Shown here piece by piece: positions 18,582 through 27,263 of a DNA stretch of 64,000 nt (position 1 is the first letter of the stretch; each line of letters starts with the position of its first letter). The translations under genes were made by a program, and so were the position numbers. Below the pieces are notes generated by a model. The model was not told where the DNA came from. It saw only the letters and a list, made by a program, of their open reading frames with translations, and ran no database searches. The DNA is from Pseudomonas sp. MWU16-30317 (GTDB lineage: Bacteria; Pseudomonadota; Gammaproteobacteria; Pseudomonadales; Pseudomonadaceae). The stretch is taken from positions 121,189 through 185,188 of the forward strand of contig NZ_JAIWJA010000012.1 of NCBI RefSeq assembly GCF_020515695.1, given 5' to 3'.

Positions 18582-18615
18582 AGCAAAAAGGGTACCTCAC
18601 GATACCCTTTTTGCT
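18582..18615 (+). terminator. Strong bidirectional rho-independent terminator
   Basis: A perfect 13-bp stem (AGCAAAAAGGGTA with TACCCTTTTTGCT) and an 8-nt loop. The T-run in the 3' arm and the A-run in the 5' arm make it usable from both strands. It separates the rightward glycoside operon from the convergent leftward ring-cleavage operon that ends at 18627. Confidence 0.85.
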
Positions 18616-18626
18616 GGCCGCCCTTG

Positions 18627-19412
18627 TCACTCGCTCAAGATGGCTACCGCCCTGACGAAGCCCGCCGACGCGTGGCGGATCTTGTAGGGAAAGCACGACA
18701 CCAGAAATCCACTGGGGGGCAGGCTTTCAAGATTGGCCAGCTTTTCCATCTGCCCGTATCCGATATCCCGCCCAGCCTTGTGCCCTTCCCAGATGATCGC
18801 CGCGTCGCCGCTGGCGGCAAAGCGCTCACGCGTATATTTGAAAGGCGCATCCCAACTCCAGGCGTCGGTCCCGACCACTCGCACGCCGAGTTCGAGCAGA
18901 TAAAGGGTGGCTTCGCGGCCCATTCCGATGCCTGCATCCAGATACCCCGGCTGACCGAAGAGGCTGCCAGCGCGAGTATTGACCAGTACGATGTCCAACG
19001 GCTGCAACTGATGCTCGATTCTTTGCAATTCGGCTGCTACCTGGTCTGCGGTGACCACATGCCCGTCCGGAAAATGCCGGAAATCCAGCTTTACCCCCGG
19101 TTGCAGGCACCACTCCAGCGGCAATTCATCGATACCGAAGGCTGGCTCGCCGCCATCGGTTGTCGAAGCGTAGTGCCAGGGCGCGTCCATGTGTGTGCCG
19201 CTATGGGTAGTGATCTGCAGGCGCTCGGCGGCCCAGGACTCATCACCAGGCAAGTCGCTTTTCTGCAGACCGGGGAACATCGCAGCCATTTCCGGCCAGC
19301 CCTGCTGGTGATCCATGTAGTCGATTTTGGGTAGCAACGGCGGTGGGTCGGTGTAGGGGTTGTTGTCCAAAGTGACCGACAGGTCGATCAGACGGCGCTT
19401 GGCAAGATTCAT
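18627..19412 (-). CDS. Cyclase-family (kynurenine formamidase-like) hydrolase
   Basis: 261 residues of the metal-dependent cyclase/hydrolase family that includes kynurenine formamidase and isatin hydrolase. The signature THSGTHMDAPWHY near residues 68-80 provides metal ligands, and DLSVTLDNNPYTD is near the start. The fold ends with GFLVSCFPYKIRHASAGFVR. Its ATG overlaps the FAH-family stop by 4 bp (19409-19412), and it is last in a three-gene leftward unit with an extradiol dioxygenase. It would hydrolyse an amide, lactone or ring-fission intermediate; no substrate can be assigned. Confidence 0.88.
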   Translation of the reverse strand: MNLAKRRLIDLSVTLDNNPYTDPPPLLPKIDYMDHQQGWPEMAAMFPGLQKSDLPGDESWAAERLQITTHSGTHMDAPWHYASTTDGGEPAFGIDELPLEWCLQPGVKLDFRHFPDGHVVTADQVAAELQRIEHQLQPLDIVLVNTRAGSLFGQPGYLDAGIGMGREATLYLLELGVRVVGTDAWSWDAPFKYTRERFAASGDAAIIWEGHKAGRDIGYGQMEKLANLESLPPSGFLVSCFPYKIRHASAGFVRAVAILSE

Positions 19413-20416
19413 TGCTGATTACTCCTGGATGCAACGGCGGCAAACTGCACCACCGTCTGGTCGATGCTTGCGAACAGCGACTGGCCGTCGGTACCCAGCA
19501 CCTGCATGAGGATGTGGTCACCGAATGCCATGAACGGGGTGTGCGCGGCACCGGACTCGATCATCTCCAATGCACGACGCTCACTGATGCAAGCCGAACC
19601 CGCTGCCCGATCACGATTGGACACCGTGCCCGAGCCCAGCACGGTCCCGGCACACAGACGACGCGTCAGCGCCGCATGCTCGATCAGCCGGGCGAAGCTG
19701 AAGTTCATTTCTGCGCCGTTAGGATGCCCGAACAGCTCGCCGTTCCAGTACACCTGCAGGTCCAGATGCACACGCTCGTCCCGCCATGACTCACCCAGCT
19801 CATCCGGAGTGACCACCACGGCGGCAAAACTGGTGGTCGGCTTGGCCTGCACGAAACCGAAGCCGTTACGCATTTCCCGAGGGGCCAAAGCGCGCAGACT
19901 GACGTCATTCAGCAGTCCGATAAGCTTGATATGTTGGCGCGCTTGCAGTGCGCTACAGCCCATCGGCACCGCGTCTGACAGGACAAAAAACTCACCCTCG
20001 AAATCGATGCCGTGAGCCTCGCTGGGTAATCGAATCGGCTCCCGCCCCCCGATAAAATCATCGCTGGCGCCTTGGTACATCAAAGGTGTTGTCTCGGCGC
20101 CTTCGAGGGGGGGCAGATGGAATGCCTGCTGCATCAATTCGCCGTGATGGGTAAAGGATGAGGCGTCCAGCCACTGGTAGGCTCGCGGCAGCGGGGCGGC
20201 GCAGTCTTGGGGGGCAAAGGCAATGGCGTCGGCACAGACACCATCGTTGAGTTGCTGATAGAGCTGGCGCAGCGGTGGTTCAACGGCGTGCCAGTTTTCC
20301 AGTGCCTGTTGCAGCGTGGCGACGATAGACGTCGCCAACACTGCACAACTCAGATCGCGAGACACGACCAGCAGGCGCCCATCCGCCTCCTGGCTGCGCA
20401 AGGTCGCTAGTTTCAT
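19409..20416 (-). CDS. Fumarylacetoacetate hydrolase (FAH) family protein
   Basis: 335-residue C-C hydrolase or decarboxylase of the FAH family, using a divalent metal. The core begins near residue 130 with PSEAHGIDFEGEFFVL (acidic metal ligands), then LIGLLNDVSLR, GFGFVQAKPTTSFA, and LCAGTVLGSGTVSNRD near 265. N-terminal YQWLDASSF matches long FAH proteins such as fumarylacetoacetase-like enzymes of aromatic meta or gentisate-type routes. It is transcribed between the dioxygenase and the cyclase-family gene, as expected for the enzyme acting on the ring-fission product. Confidence 0.9.
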   Translation of the reverse strand: MKLATLRSQEADGRLLVVSRDLSCAVLATSIVATLQQALENWHAVEPPLRQLYQQLNDGVCADAIAFAPQDCAAPLPRAYQWLDASSFTHHGELMQQAFHLPPLEGAETTPLMYQGASDDFIGGREPIRLPSEAHGIDFEGEFFVLSDAVPMGCSALQARQHIKLIGLLNDVSLRALAPREMRNGFGFVQAKPTTSFAAVVVTPDELGESWRDERVHLDLQVYWNGELFGHPNGAEMNFSFARLIEHAALTRRLCAGTVLGSGTVSNRDRAAGSACISERRALEMIESGAAHTPFMAFGDHILMQVLGTDGQSLFASIDQTVVQFAAVASRSNQQ

Positions 20417-20517
20417 TGGCGGTTCTCCCTCATGCGCCCCACCGGCCGGGCGACGAGTCTTATTGTTGGTTCAATTCAGCCGGGAGTAGCGGTACCGGCC
20501 GATTCGGTGTGCGGGGC

Positions 20518-21459
20518 TTACTCGGCTTTGGGTGGAGGGCCGCCCGGAGCCCATTTTTCCCGTGCGTTGAACAGGAATAACTGCGAGTTATCCGCCGACA
20601 TCGGCGCCTGCCGGGCCTCCCAGGCGTCATCGTGCTTGTCCATGTCCGCGTCGTATTCGATATGGCAACCCAACGGGCTATTGAAATACCAGAACCAGTT
20701 AGAGCCCATCAGGTGACGGCCCGGCCCCCAGAAGCTGGTCCAGCCCGCTTGCTCGAAGCGGCGCCCGGCCAGTAGTACCTCGGTGCCACTGCCCAAGTGG
20801 AAGGTGAAGTGCTCACAGCCCTTCATGTGCGCCGGCGTCTGGATCATGAACAGGCAATGGTGGTCGTCCGAGCCTGCGGGGCGCATGAAAGGCCCGACGC
20901 GCTCGAAGCGGTCGGTGGTCTTGAAGCCCAGGCGCTGTGCATAGAACGCTTCAGCCTTGACCGCGTCCGGCACGAAGTACACCACGTGCGAAAGCGTGCG
21001 CGGCGCCGCCGGCATGTCAGGGCTGATCCCCAGTTGGTTGAGAGGACGCTGCGGTGCATGACCGGCAGCATTGGTCAGATCGTCGGGCGCCTGATAAGCA
21101 CGGCGCACGGTCACTTGAAAGGCAATCGCAAAGCCCATGTCATCGACGCTGTGCACGGCACCATGAGCGTCACGGGTGACGGGCCGATCACGCAGTAATT
21201 CGGCTTCGATGGCGTCCAGGTCGGCAGCGCAAGCAACGCCGTATACCGTCTCGCGGATCGATGGCGCGGGCCCGATAGCGGGCGGCAACTGCGGATCGTT
21301 GGCATAGCGAATCACCACTGCGGTGCCGTCGAGGGCCTCGAAACGGGCACTGCGATCGGACACATCAACCGGCGCAAGGCCGTAGTCGCGTAGGCAATTG
21401 CTGCATGCCTGGAGGTCGTCGACGCCAAACACGAGGGCGTCAAGGCCGAGGATATTCAT
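20518..21459 (-). CDS. VOC-family type I extradiol dioxygenase
   Basis: 313-residue two-domain glyoxalase/extradiol dioxygenase, cleaving catechol-type rings next to the diol with Fe(II) and O2. The C-terminal domain carries the full metal triad: H158 in TLSHVVYF, H217 in CEHFTFH and E268 in CHIEYDAD. The N-terminal domain (1-120) is the non-catalytic VOC repeat. It resembles 2,3-dihydroxybiphenyl dioxygenase-type enzymes. It opens a leftward operon with FAH- and cyclase-family hydrolases and is divergent from a LysR gene (187 bp between the starts), a standard aromatic ring-cleavage arrangement. Confidence 0.9.
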   Translation of the reverse strand: MNILGLDALVFGVDDLQACSNCLRDYGLAPVDVSDRSARFEALDGTAVVIRYANDPQLPPAIGPAPSIRETVYGVACAADLDAIEAELLRDRPVTRDAHGAVHSVDDMGFAIAFQVTVRRAYQAPDDLTNAAGHAPQRPLNQLGISPDMPAAPRTLSHVVYFVPDAVKAEAFYAQRLGFKTTDRFERVGPFMRPAGSDDHHCLFMIQTPAHMKGCEHFTFHLGSGTEVLLAGRRFEQAGWTSFWGPGRHLMGSNWFWYFNSPLGCHIEYDADMDKHDDAWEARQAPMSADNSQLFLFNAREKWAPGGPPPKAE

Positions 21460-21645
21460 AGGTAGCTCCTGAGGGGTTCAGCACATTGCCGGATATGCCC
21501 CGGCAGATGACCAAAGATCGCCGCCCCACATAAATCTTACCAATCGATAGTTTCTCTCCCAGGCATCGATTGCCTGGATACATGGATTGACCCTTCGAAT
21601 GAAAATGGAGATGCTGCAACCCCTGCGTGCGACTCGAGCCCCGCC

Positions 21646-22566
21646 ATGCGCTTCAACCACTTCGACCTCAATCTGCTGCTGGCTTTTGACGTGCTGCTCG
21701 AGGAGCAGAACATCACCCGCGCCGCCGAACGCCTGAGCATGACGCAATCTGCAACCAGCGGTGCGCTGAGCCGTCTGTGCCAGTACTTCCAAGATGAACT
21801 GCTCGTACAGGTAGGGCGCAAGATGGTCCCAACCCCCTACGCGCTGGAGCTGGTGCCCAAGGTACGCGACGTGCTCATGACCCTGCGCGCTTCGATCGTG
21901 GCCAAGCCGGTATTCGAACCGGCATTGAGCAAGCGCCACTTTCGCGTGATCACCTCCGACTACCTGATTACCGTACTGCTGGCGCAAGTCATCGAGACCG
22001 TACAGCGCAACGCACCGCATATCACCTTCGAAATACTGGGGCCCAGCGGCAGTTCGGACGAGTTGCTCATGCGGGGCGAGGTCGACCTGATAATCGTGCC
22101 CGAGCGCTACGTGCATGACGAGCATCCCTCACAGATGTTGTTCGAAGAAGAGCACGTGTGCGTGATCTGCCGGCATAACGTACAGGTCGGTGAGTCGCTA
22201 AGCCTTGAACAGTACATGGACATGGGGCATGTGTCGGTGGCGTTCGGCCGCAACCGGCACCTGAGCATCGAGGAATGGCTGATGAGCCGATACAGCTTCA
22301 AGCGCCGGCTGGAAGTGATCACACACGACTTCAACACCCTGGCGCAGTTGCTGGTCGGGACCCAACGCATCGCCACCATGCATCGGCGCCTTGCTGAACG
22401 CTACGCCAACTACCTGCCCCTGCGATTGCTGGAACCTCCCATGGAGTTGCCGCTGATGCGCGAATATATGGTCTGGCATCGCAGCCTGGATCAAGACCCA
22501 GTGCATCAATGGTTGCGAGAGCAGATCGTCAGCGCGACGTTAGCGTGGTCCGCCAAGCCATCCTGA
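21646..22566 (+). CDS. LysR-family regulator (NodD-like branch)
   Basis: 306 residues with N-terminal HTH (FDLNLLLAFDVLLEEQNITRA; LSMTQSATSGALSRL) and an effector domain from about 90 (FRVITSDYLITVLL). It belongs with NodD/NahR-like LTTRs, many of which sense flavonoids or aromatic acids. It is divergent from the extradiol dioxygenase operon and 101 bp upstream of an alpha/beta hydrolase on its own strand, so it plausibly governs both. No operator could be fixed by eye in 21460-21645. Confidence 0.9.
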   Translation: MRFNHFDLNLLLAFDVLLEEQNITRAAERLSMTQSATSGALSRLCQYFQDELLVQVGRKMVPTPYALELVPKVRDVLMTLRASIVAKPVFEPALSKRHFRVITSDYLITVLLAQVIETVQRNAPHITFEILGPSGSSDELLMRGEVDLIIVPERYVHDEHPSQMLFEEEHVCVICRHNVQVGESLSLEQYMDMGHVSVAFGRNRHLSIEEWLMSRYSFKRRLEVITHDFNTLAQLLVGTQRIATMHRRLAERYANYLPLRLLEPPMELPLMREYMVWHRSLDQDPVHQWLREQIVSATLAWSAKPS

Positions 22567-22667
22567 AAAACGATGGCTGGCATCCATACTAACGATTGGC
22601 CAGATAGCTTGCCCTTCCATTACCGTCGGTCTCAACGACCTCGCCGATAATAAAAGGACCGCGAATC

Positions 22668-23837
22668 ATGTTCCGCTACTTCCCCACCAACTACGTCTGG
22701 AACCTCTCCGTGGACCTGGCCATCGAGATGGGCGCGCGCATCGGCGAAATCGAGCAAATGTGCGCGCCCCTGCAAGAGGCCTCTCGGCAGCCAGATGCGG
22801 AAGGTGTGCGTGCCTTTCGTGACACTTGGGCAAAGATGGCCGACAAATTATGTTCGCTGGCGCAGGAAGACCAAGCAAAAGGCCGCCTGCTGTCGGCGGG
22901 TGAAAAATACAACCGAGCGGCTATCTACTACATGACCTGCGAGCGCCTGCAGGGTCATGGCGCTGCGGGCCGAGAGGCGCTTTATCGTACTTTTCTGAAC
23001 ACGTTCGCCAAGGGCCTCGAGCTGTCAGGCGATAACTGCGAGCGGGTGGAGATTGCGTACGGCGATAGCCATCTAAGCGCGCTTTATGTACGTGCTGAAG
23101 GCGTTCAGGGGCCTGCGCCGATCCTTGTGCAGGTCAACGGTCTGGACTCCACCAAAGAACTCAAATACCGCGTGGGCCTACCCACCTGGCTCGCCAAGCG
23201 CGGGGTTTCGTCGCTGGTCGTCGATCAGCCCGGCACAGGCGAAGCGTTGCGCCTGCAAGGTCTGGTCGCGCGCTTCGACAGCGAGCACTGGGCCAGCCGC
23301 GTGGTGGACTGGTTGCAAACCCGTGCAGAGATAGATCCGCAACGGATCGGGATGGAAGGTGTCTCCCTTGGCGGCTATTACTGCCCGCGCGCCGTGGCGT
23401 TCGAACCGCGATTCGCCTGCGGCGTGGTCTGGGGCGCCAACCATGACTGGCGCGATGTGCAAAAACGCCGATTGGAAAAGGAGGGCAATTTCCCGGTGCC
23501 GCATTACTGGGAACATGTCAGCTGGGTGTGGGGCGCCAAGGATATTGATCAGTTCATGAGCCTTGCCGAAAATGTCCACCTCGACGGTATCCTCGATCGC
23601 ATCAAGGTGCCGTTTCTGGTCACCCATGGCGAAAAGGATTCACAGATCCCTCTCAAGTGGGCACAGCGGACCTACGAACAGTTGGTCAACAGCCCCAAGC
23701 GTGAACTAAAGGTGTTCACCGAGCGCGAAGGGGGCGTGCAGCATTCAAGCTTTGATAACAGTATCAATGCCGGGCATTACATTGCCGACTGGGTCGCAGA
23801 AGTGCTGGGAGGGTCCACGGCACGCTCGCAAGGCTGA
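22668..23837 (+). CDS. Alpha/beta hydrolase (FrsA / dihydroxypseudooxynicotine hydrolase-like)
   Basis: 389-residue serine hydrolase with a helical N-terminal extension of about 130 residues, the architecture of C-C bond hydrolases such as 2,6-dihydroxypseudooxynicotine hydrolase. The oxyanion segment ILVQVNGLDSTKE is near 145, the nucleophile is S233 in GMEGVSLGGYY, the acid lies in THGEKDSQIP near 325, and the His is in GGVQHSSFDN near 365. It lies beside the LysR/extradiol dioxygenase module, where it could split a beta-diketone-like or ring-fission product. An ester substrate is also possible. Confidence 0.85.
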   Translation: MFRYFPTNYVWNLSVDLAIEMGARIGEIEQMCAPLQEASRQPDAEGVRAFRDTWAKMADKLCSLAQEDQAKGRLLSAGEKYNRAAIYYMTCERLQGHGAAGREALYRTFLNTFAKGLELSGDNCERVEIAYGDSHLSALYVRAEGVQGPAPILVQVNGLDSTKELKYRVGLPTWLAKRGVSSLVVDQPGTGEALRLQGLVARFDSEHWASRVVDWLQTRAEIDPQRIGMEGVSLGGYYCPRAVAFEPRFACGVVWGANHDWRDVQKRRLEKEGNFPVPHYWEHVSWVWGAKDIDQFMSLAENVHLDGILDRIKVPFLVTHGEKDSQIPLKWAQRTYEQLVNSPKRELKVFTEREGGVQHSSFDNSINAGHYIADWVAEVLGGSTARSQG

Positions 23838-24074
23838 CGCGACAGACCAGTCACCCTGGGTACCTGTTCCGATCGGGATTGGCTTTCGGTGGCTCGGACG
23901 CTTAACTGATCTCTGTATGGACTCGGTGGCAACCGTATGGCCAATACAGATTGTGCGATCAACGGTCTGATCCGTAGATGTTAGAATCATTGGCGAGCCT
24001 GACCTAACGCGGGTGCGCATTGGGCGTTTTGGGACGTCAACCTCGAATAACCAGACGGGCCGGAAGGTGCAGTA

Positions 24075-24803
24075 ATGTTTCTAAGTCTTGAAGTTCGCCG
24101 CTATGAGAGGGAAACCCCTCACCACCACCACGATCATGCTCAACTGGTACTGCCGATTCGTGGCGAAATGGAAATTGACGTAAACGGTTGCGGCGGCTGC
24201 ATTGATCAATCATTGGCAGCGCTTGTGACACCTGGCTCGATCCATTCGCAGCAGACTCACCTCGATAGCCGTTTTTTAGTTTTGGACTGTGCGCCGACGA
24301 CTCTGGAAACGATCCAGATCGAGCGTCTTGCTCAGAAAATATATGTGCCCATTTCCCCCGCAACTCGTCGGCTTATAGAGTTCGCCGAGCTAATCGGCAA
24401 CGCACAATTGTCCATCGCGGCCTCCCAATTGGGGCCTCTGCTTTTGTCGTCCCTAAATCCGGAAATCTCCTGCTTTCCAGACCCCATGGAGCAGTTGATC
24501 ACTCGTCTTCGGGCGGATCCTGGAGCGAATTGGAGCAATGAGGCCATGGCTCAAGTAGCAAAAATGAGCATGAGTCAGCTGCACCAACGTTTCCGGCTAC
24601 TGTTCGATATGAGTCCGCAAGCTTGGTTGACTGATTTACGCCTGCAAGAAGCTCAACGATGGTTGCGTGGAACCTCATTGACCATATCCGAGATTGCCTT
24701 GCGTGCCGGCTTTTGTGACCAGGCATCGCTGACTCGTGCCATGCAGCGCGTGAGGGCCACGACCCCGGCGGTTTATCGTAAAACGCAAAAACAGTCTGGG
24801 TAA
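24075..24803 (+). CDS. AraC-family regulator with cupin sensor
   Basis: 242 residues. An N-terminal cupin-like domain with HHHHDHAQLVLPIRGEMEI near residues 17-35 may bind metal or effector. C-terminal tandem HTHs run from about 145 (MAQVAKMSMSQLHQRFRLLF, then LTISEIALRAGFCDQASLTRAM). It is 79 bp upstream of an EamA permease gene on the same strand and probably regulates it. The preceding 237 bp contain no gene. Confidence 0.88.
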   Translation: MFLSLEVRRYERETPHHHHDHAQLVLPIRGEMEIDVNGCGGCIDQSLAALVTPGSIHSQQTHLDSRFLVLDCAPTTLETIQIERLAQKIYVPISPATRRLIEFAELIGNAQLSIAASQLGPLLLSSLNPEISCFPDPMEQLITRLRADPGANWSNEAMAQVAKMSMSQLHQRFRLLFDMSPQAWLTDLRLQEAQRWLRGTSLTISEIALRAGFCDQASLTRAMQRVRATTPAVYRKTQKQSG

Positions 24804-24882
24804 AAAATCCCGCAGTTACCGACAATACTCCCCGAATCAGTTGCTCCAGACTTCATCCATAACGCTTTGGAGCGCGGATGAA

Positions 24883-25827
24883 ATGTTTGCTGATCGATTA
24901 CTGCTAAAGGGCATTGTCTACGGAGTTTGCGCGGGCCTGTGTTGGGGGGTGATCTTCCTCGGCCCCCAGCTCACCCCGGGGCTGAGCGGCCTGCAATTCG
25001 CCGTTCTGAGATTTCTCTGCTACGGCGCGATTTCGGTGGCCTTGCTTATGCCCCGCTGGAGGCGCGTTTGCGCCAATCTCACTATGGCCGACTGGAAGTC
25101 ACTCTTCTGGCTTAGCCTGATTGGGAACCTCATTTACTACACGCTGGTGGGCACCGGTGTGCAGTTGGTTGGCATTGCCACAACGTCCCTGATCGTCGGA
25201 CTCATTCCGGTGTTCGTCACGCTGGCAGGCCGTCATGACGTCAACGCCGTTTCTTTGCGCAAGCTCACTCCCTCGCTGTGCTGCGCTGTGGGCGGGGTCA
25301 CACTTATCAGCTGGCACGCACTGATCAATGGCGACAGGCCCGATACACTGACAAACATCGCCGGAATTCTATGCGCGGCGGGCGCGTTAGTGACATGGAG
25401 TTGGTTCGCAGTGAGCAACGCTCGGCGGCTGGCTCAGGTAGCCAGCGTTTCCGCCCATGACTGGGCACTGCTGACAGGGGTCATGACTGGCGCTCAATCA
25501 CTGCTTTTGGCGGTACCTGTCCTGGGTTGGCAAGTCGGAACGCATGGCAATTCCGAATGGCTACATTTTGTCATGGTAGCCGGTGGCGTAGCGTTTTTAT
25601 CTTCGGTTGTGGGTGGTGCGTGCTGGAATCAGGCGAGCCGACTTCTACCCCTTGCACTCAGCGGACAAGTGCTCGTGATTGAGACGTTAGCGGCGCTGGT
25701 TTTTGGATTTCTATGGGAGCATCGGCTGCCCGACTCATATGAAATTGCGGCGATTGCACTTCTGGTCACCGGTGTCGTGTGGTGTCTGAATTGTCATCGT
25801 ACTCCCCGTCACTCTCCGGCTGTTTGA
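24883..25827 (+). CDS. EamA/DMT-family permease
   Basis: 314 residues, about 10 TM helices, with two EamA repeats (first at about 5-140, second at about 160-300). Typical stretches are GVCAGLCWGVIFLGPQ in helix 1, LVGIATTSLIVGLIPVFVTLAG, and LLPLALSGQVLVIETLAALVFGFL in the second repeat. The start is the ATG at 24883 with GGAG upstream; a TTG at 24841 would add 14 unlikely residues. EamA members mostly export amino acids, purines or related metabolites. It is likely co-regulated by the upstream AraC-type protein. Confidence 0.88.
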   Translation: MFADRLLLKGIVYGVCAGLCWGVIFLGPQLTPGLSGLQFAVLRFLCYGAISVALLMPRWRRVCANLTMADWKSLFWLSLIGNLIYYTLVGTGVQLVGIATTSLIVGLIPVFVTLAGRHDVNAVSLRKLTPSLCCAVGGVTLISWHALINGDRPDTLTNIAGILCAAGALVTWSWFAVSNARRLAQVASVSAHDWALLTGVMTGAQSLLLAVPVLGWQVGTHGNSEWLHFVMVAGGVAFLSSVVGGACWNQASRLLPLALSGQVLVIETLAALVFGFLWEHRLPDSYEIAAIALLVTGVVWCLNCHRTPRHSPAV

Positions 25828-26039
25828 CTCGTACAGACGCTACAGTGACAGGAATACTGTGGCCGCTGATGTGGAATTGGCCCATCTGCTGAGGCTTCAC
25901 TGACCCACGCTGTTGCTCACCACATCCACTCTGGCATTAGCTTTTGAATTATCTTGGGCGGTGCAAGCTTGTGTCGGCAGATCGGTCAATCCTGCATCAG
26001 CAGCAACAACCCAGACACTCGCGCCCGGATCAAATCCTG

Positions 26040-26864
26040 CTATTTTGCATCCCAGTCGGGAGCAAATGGTGGCTGGACGAAACGCTGGTCCTTCGGCAAT
26101 GCCGCGATCAGCTGTCGATCCTCCTCGTCCAGGGTCACATTCAACGACTGCAGATTCGACATTTGGTTTTCCCTTCGCTGTGCTTTGGGAATCGCAATCA
26201 CGCCCTCCTGCTGCAGCAACCAAGCAATAGCCACTTGCGCTGCGGTAGCGCCGTGTTTGGCTGCTATTCGAGTCAGGACCGGATCTTGAGTAGCGCGCCC
26301 CTGAGCCAATGGTGCGTGGGCAACGAGCGGGATGTCCCTGGCCCGTAAAAAGCCCAACAACGCGCTTTGGTCCAGAAACGGATGGTATTCGACCTGCACG
26401 GCTGCTATTGGCGCGCCGAGTTGGTCAATGGCCTCACGGAGCATGGGCATATTGAAGTTGCACACGCCGATGCCTCGTATCAGGCCTTGATCGAGCAGTG
26501 ACTGCATCGCGGTCATCACCTGCGCCATGTGCATTGAAGGCGAAGGCCAATGCACCATGAACAGATCAATGTAATCCACATCCAGCTTGTTCAGACTTAC
26601 CTTGAAGGCCTCCACCAGAGCCCCAGGCTCCAGTTGGTCGTGCCAGACCTTCGTCGTCAGAAAGATATCTTCCCGAGCAACCCCAGACACTTTGATTGCA
26701 CGCCCTACAGCGGCTTCGTTGTCGTACATCGCAGCGGTATCGATGTGCCGATAGCCTAGATCCAGTGCGCTCTCTACAACCGCCTCGCAACCATCTCCCG
26801 GCATGCGAAATGTGCCGAAGCCCAGACGGGGAATCTGCAAACCTTTGGATCGTATGCTTTGCAT
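26040..26864 (-). CDS. Aldo/keto reductase
   Basis: 274-residue NADPH-dependent reductase of the 2,5-diketo-D-gluconate reductase-like AKR5 group. The catalytic tetrad is visible: D42 and Y47 in YRHIDTAAMYDNE, K72 in LTTKVWHD and H105 in LFMVHWPSP. The cofactor end shows IPKAQRRENQMSNL. The length is normal. It is 12 bp downstream of the stop of a broken open frame on the same strand (26877-27101) and convergent with the EamA gene. Substrates are aldehydes or ketones of unknown identity. Confidence 0.93.
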   Translation of the reverse strand: MQSIRSKGLQIPRLGFGTFRMPGDGCEAVVESALDLGYRHIDTAAMYDNEAAVGRAIKVSGVAREDIFLTTKVWHDQLEPGALVEAFKVSLNKLDVDYIDLFMVHWPSPSMHMAQVMTAMQSLLDQGLIRGIGVCNFNMPMLREAIDQLGAPIAAVQVEYHPFLDQSALLGFLRARDIPLVAHAPLAQGRATQDPVLTRIAAKHGATAAQVAIAWLLQQEGVIAIPKAQRRENQMSNLQSLNVTLDEEDRQLIAALPKDQRFVQPPFAPDWDAK

Positions 26865-26876
26865 GATCTTGAGCCT

Positions 26877-27101
26877 TCAAGGATAGGTATCTAGTAATTC
26901 ACCAAGCGTCGCCTGAATTTCGATAGCGAAGCTAGGTGACTCGGCGCCCCTAGTGAACCATGTCTGAAAGTATATTGCGTGGGGATTGTGATATTGCCAA
27001 TAAGTCGGAGCCTGGCCAGTACCGTGATTCATCGTACCTGGCAATCGTGGGTCCTTGAACGACATGACCAGCTGTACCCGTAAGCCCCTACGTGTCCTAA
27101 A
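26877..27101 (-). pseudogene. 3' fragment of an unrecognised gene upstream of the aldo/keto reductase
   Basis: About 75 codons read like real protein (QLVMSFKDPRLPG, YWQYHNPHAIYFQTWF, SFAIEIQATLGELLDTYP) and end 12 bp before the reductase start, as in an operon. Leftward reading begins abruptly at the AAAGGTGGGGACAA element at 27100-27113, and the ATGs at 27131 and 27128 just beyond it have no convincing ribosome site. I do not recognise the family. The picture fits a gene whose 5' part was lost at that element. Confidence 0.45.
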
Positions 27102-27122
27102 AGGTGGGGACAATGACATTGT
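27100..27122. repeat. AAAGGTGGGGACAA element with adjoining palindrome (copy 1)
   Basis: The 14-bp word AAAGGTGGGGACAA at 27100-27113 recurs exactly at 45581-45594. Here it runs into the perfect palindrome ACAATGACATTGT (27110-27122). Both copies lie at the edge of gene scrap, so it may be the end of an old mobile element. Confidence 0.4.
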
Positions 27123-27263
27123 GACCATCATCCAAAGATCTCATCCTAGCTCTCATCGGCCCCGTGCAACCCCGGAGTGCCGGATCCGTCATTGATGCGC
27201 TGATTGATGAACAAGGGTCTGATTAGCCGCCCTGCTCATCTGCATCTCTAACTATGAGGCCCC

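Noticed and set aside
21460..21645. A nod-box-like operator between the extradiol dioxygenase and NodD-like LysR genes
   Set aside because: No convincing ATC-N9-GAT array or long dyad could be fixed by eye.
25897..26223. Leftward frame partly past the end of the aldo/keto reductase
   Set aside because: Most of it overlaps the reductase in another frame. The free part has no recognised motif, so I could not tell a remnant from chance.
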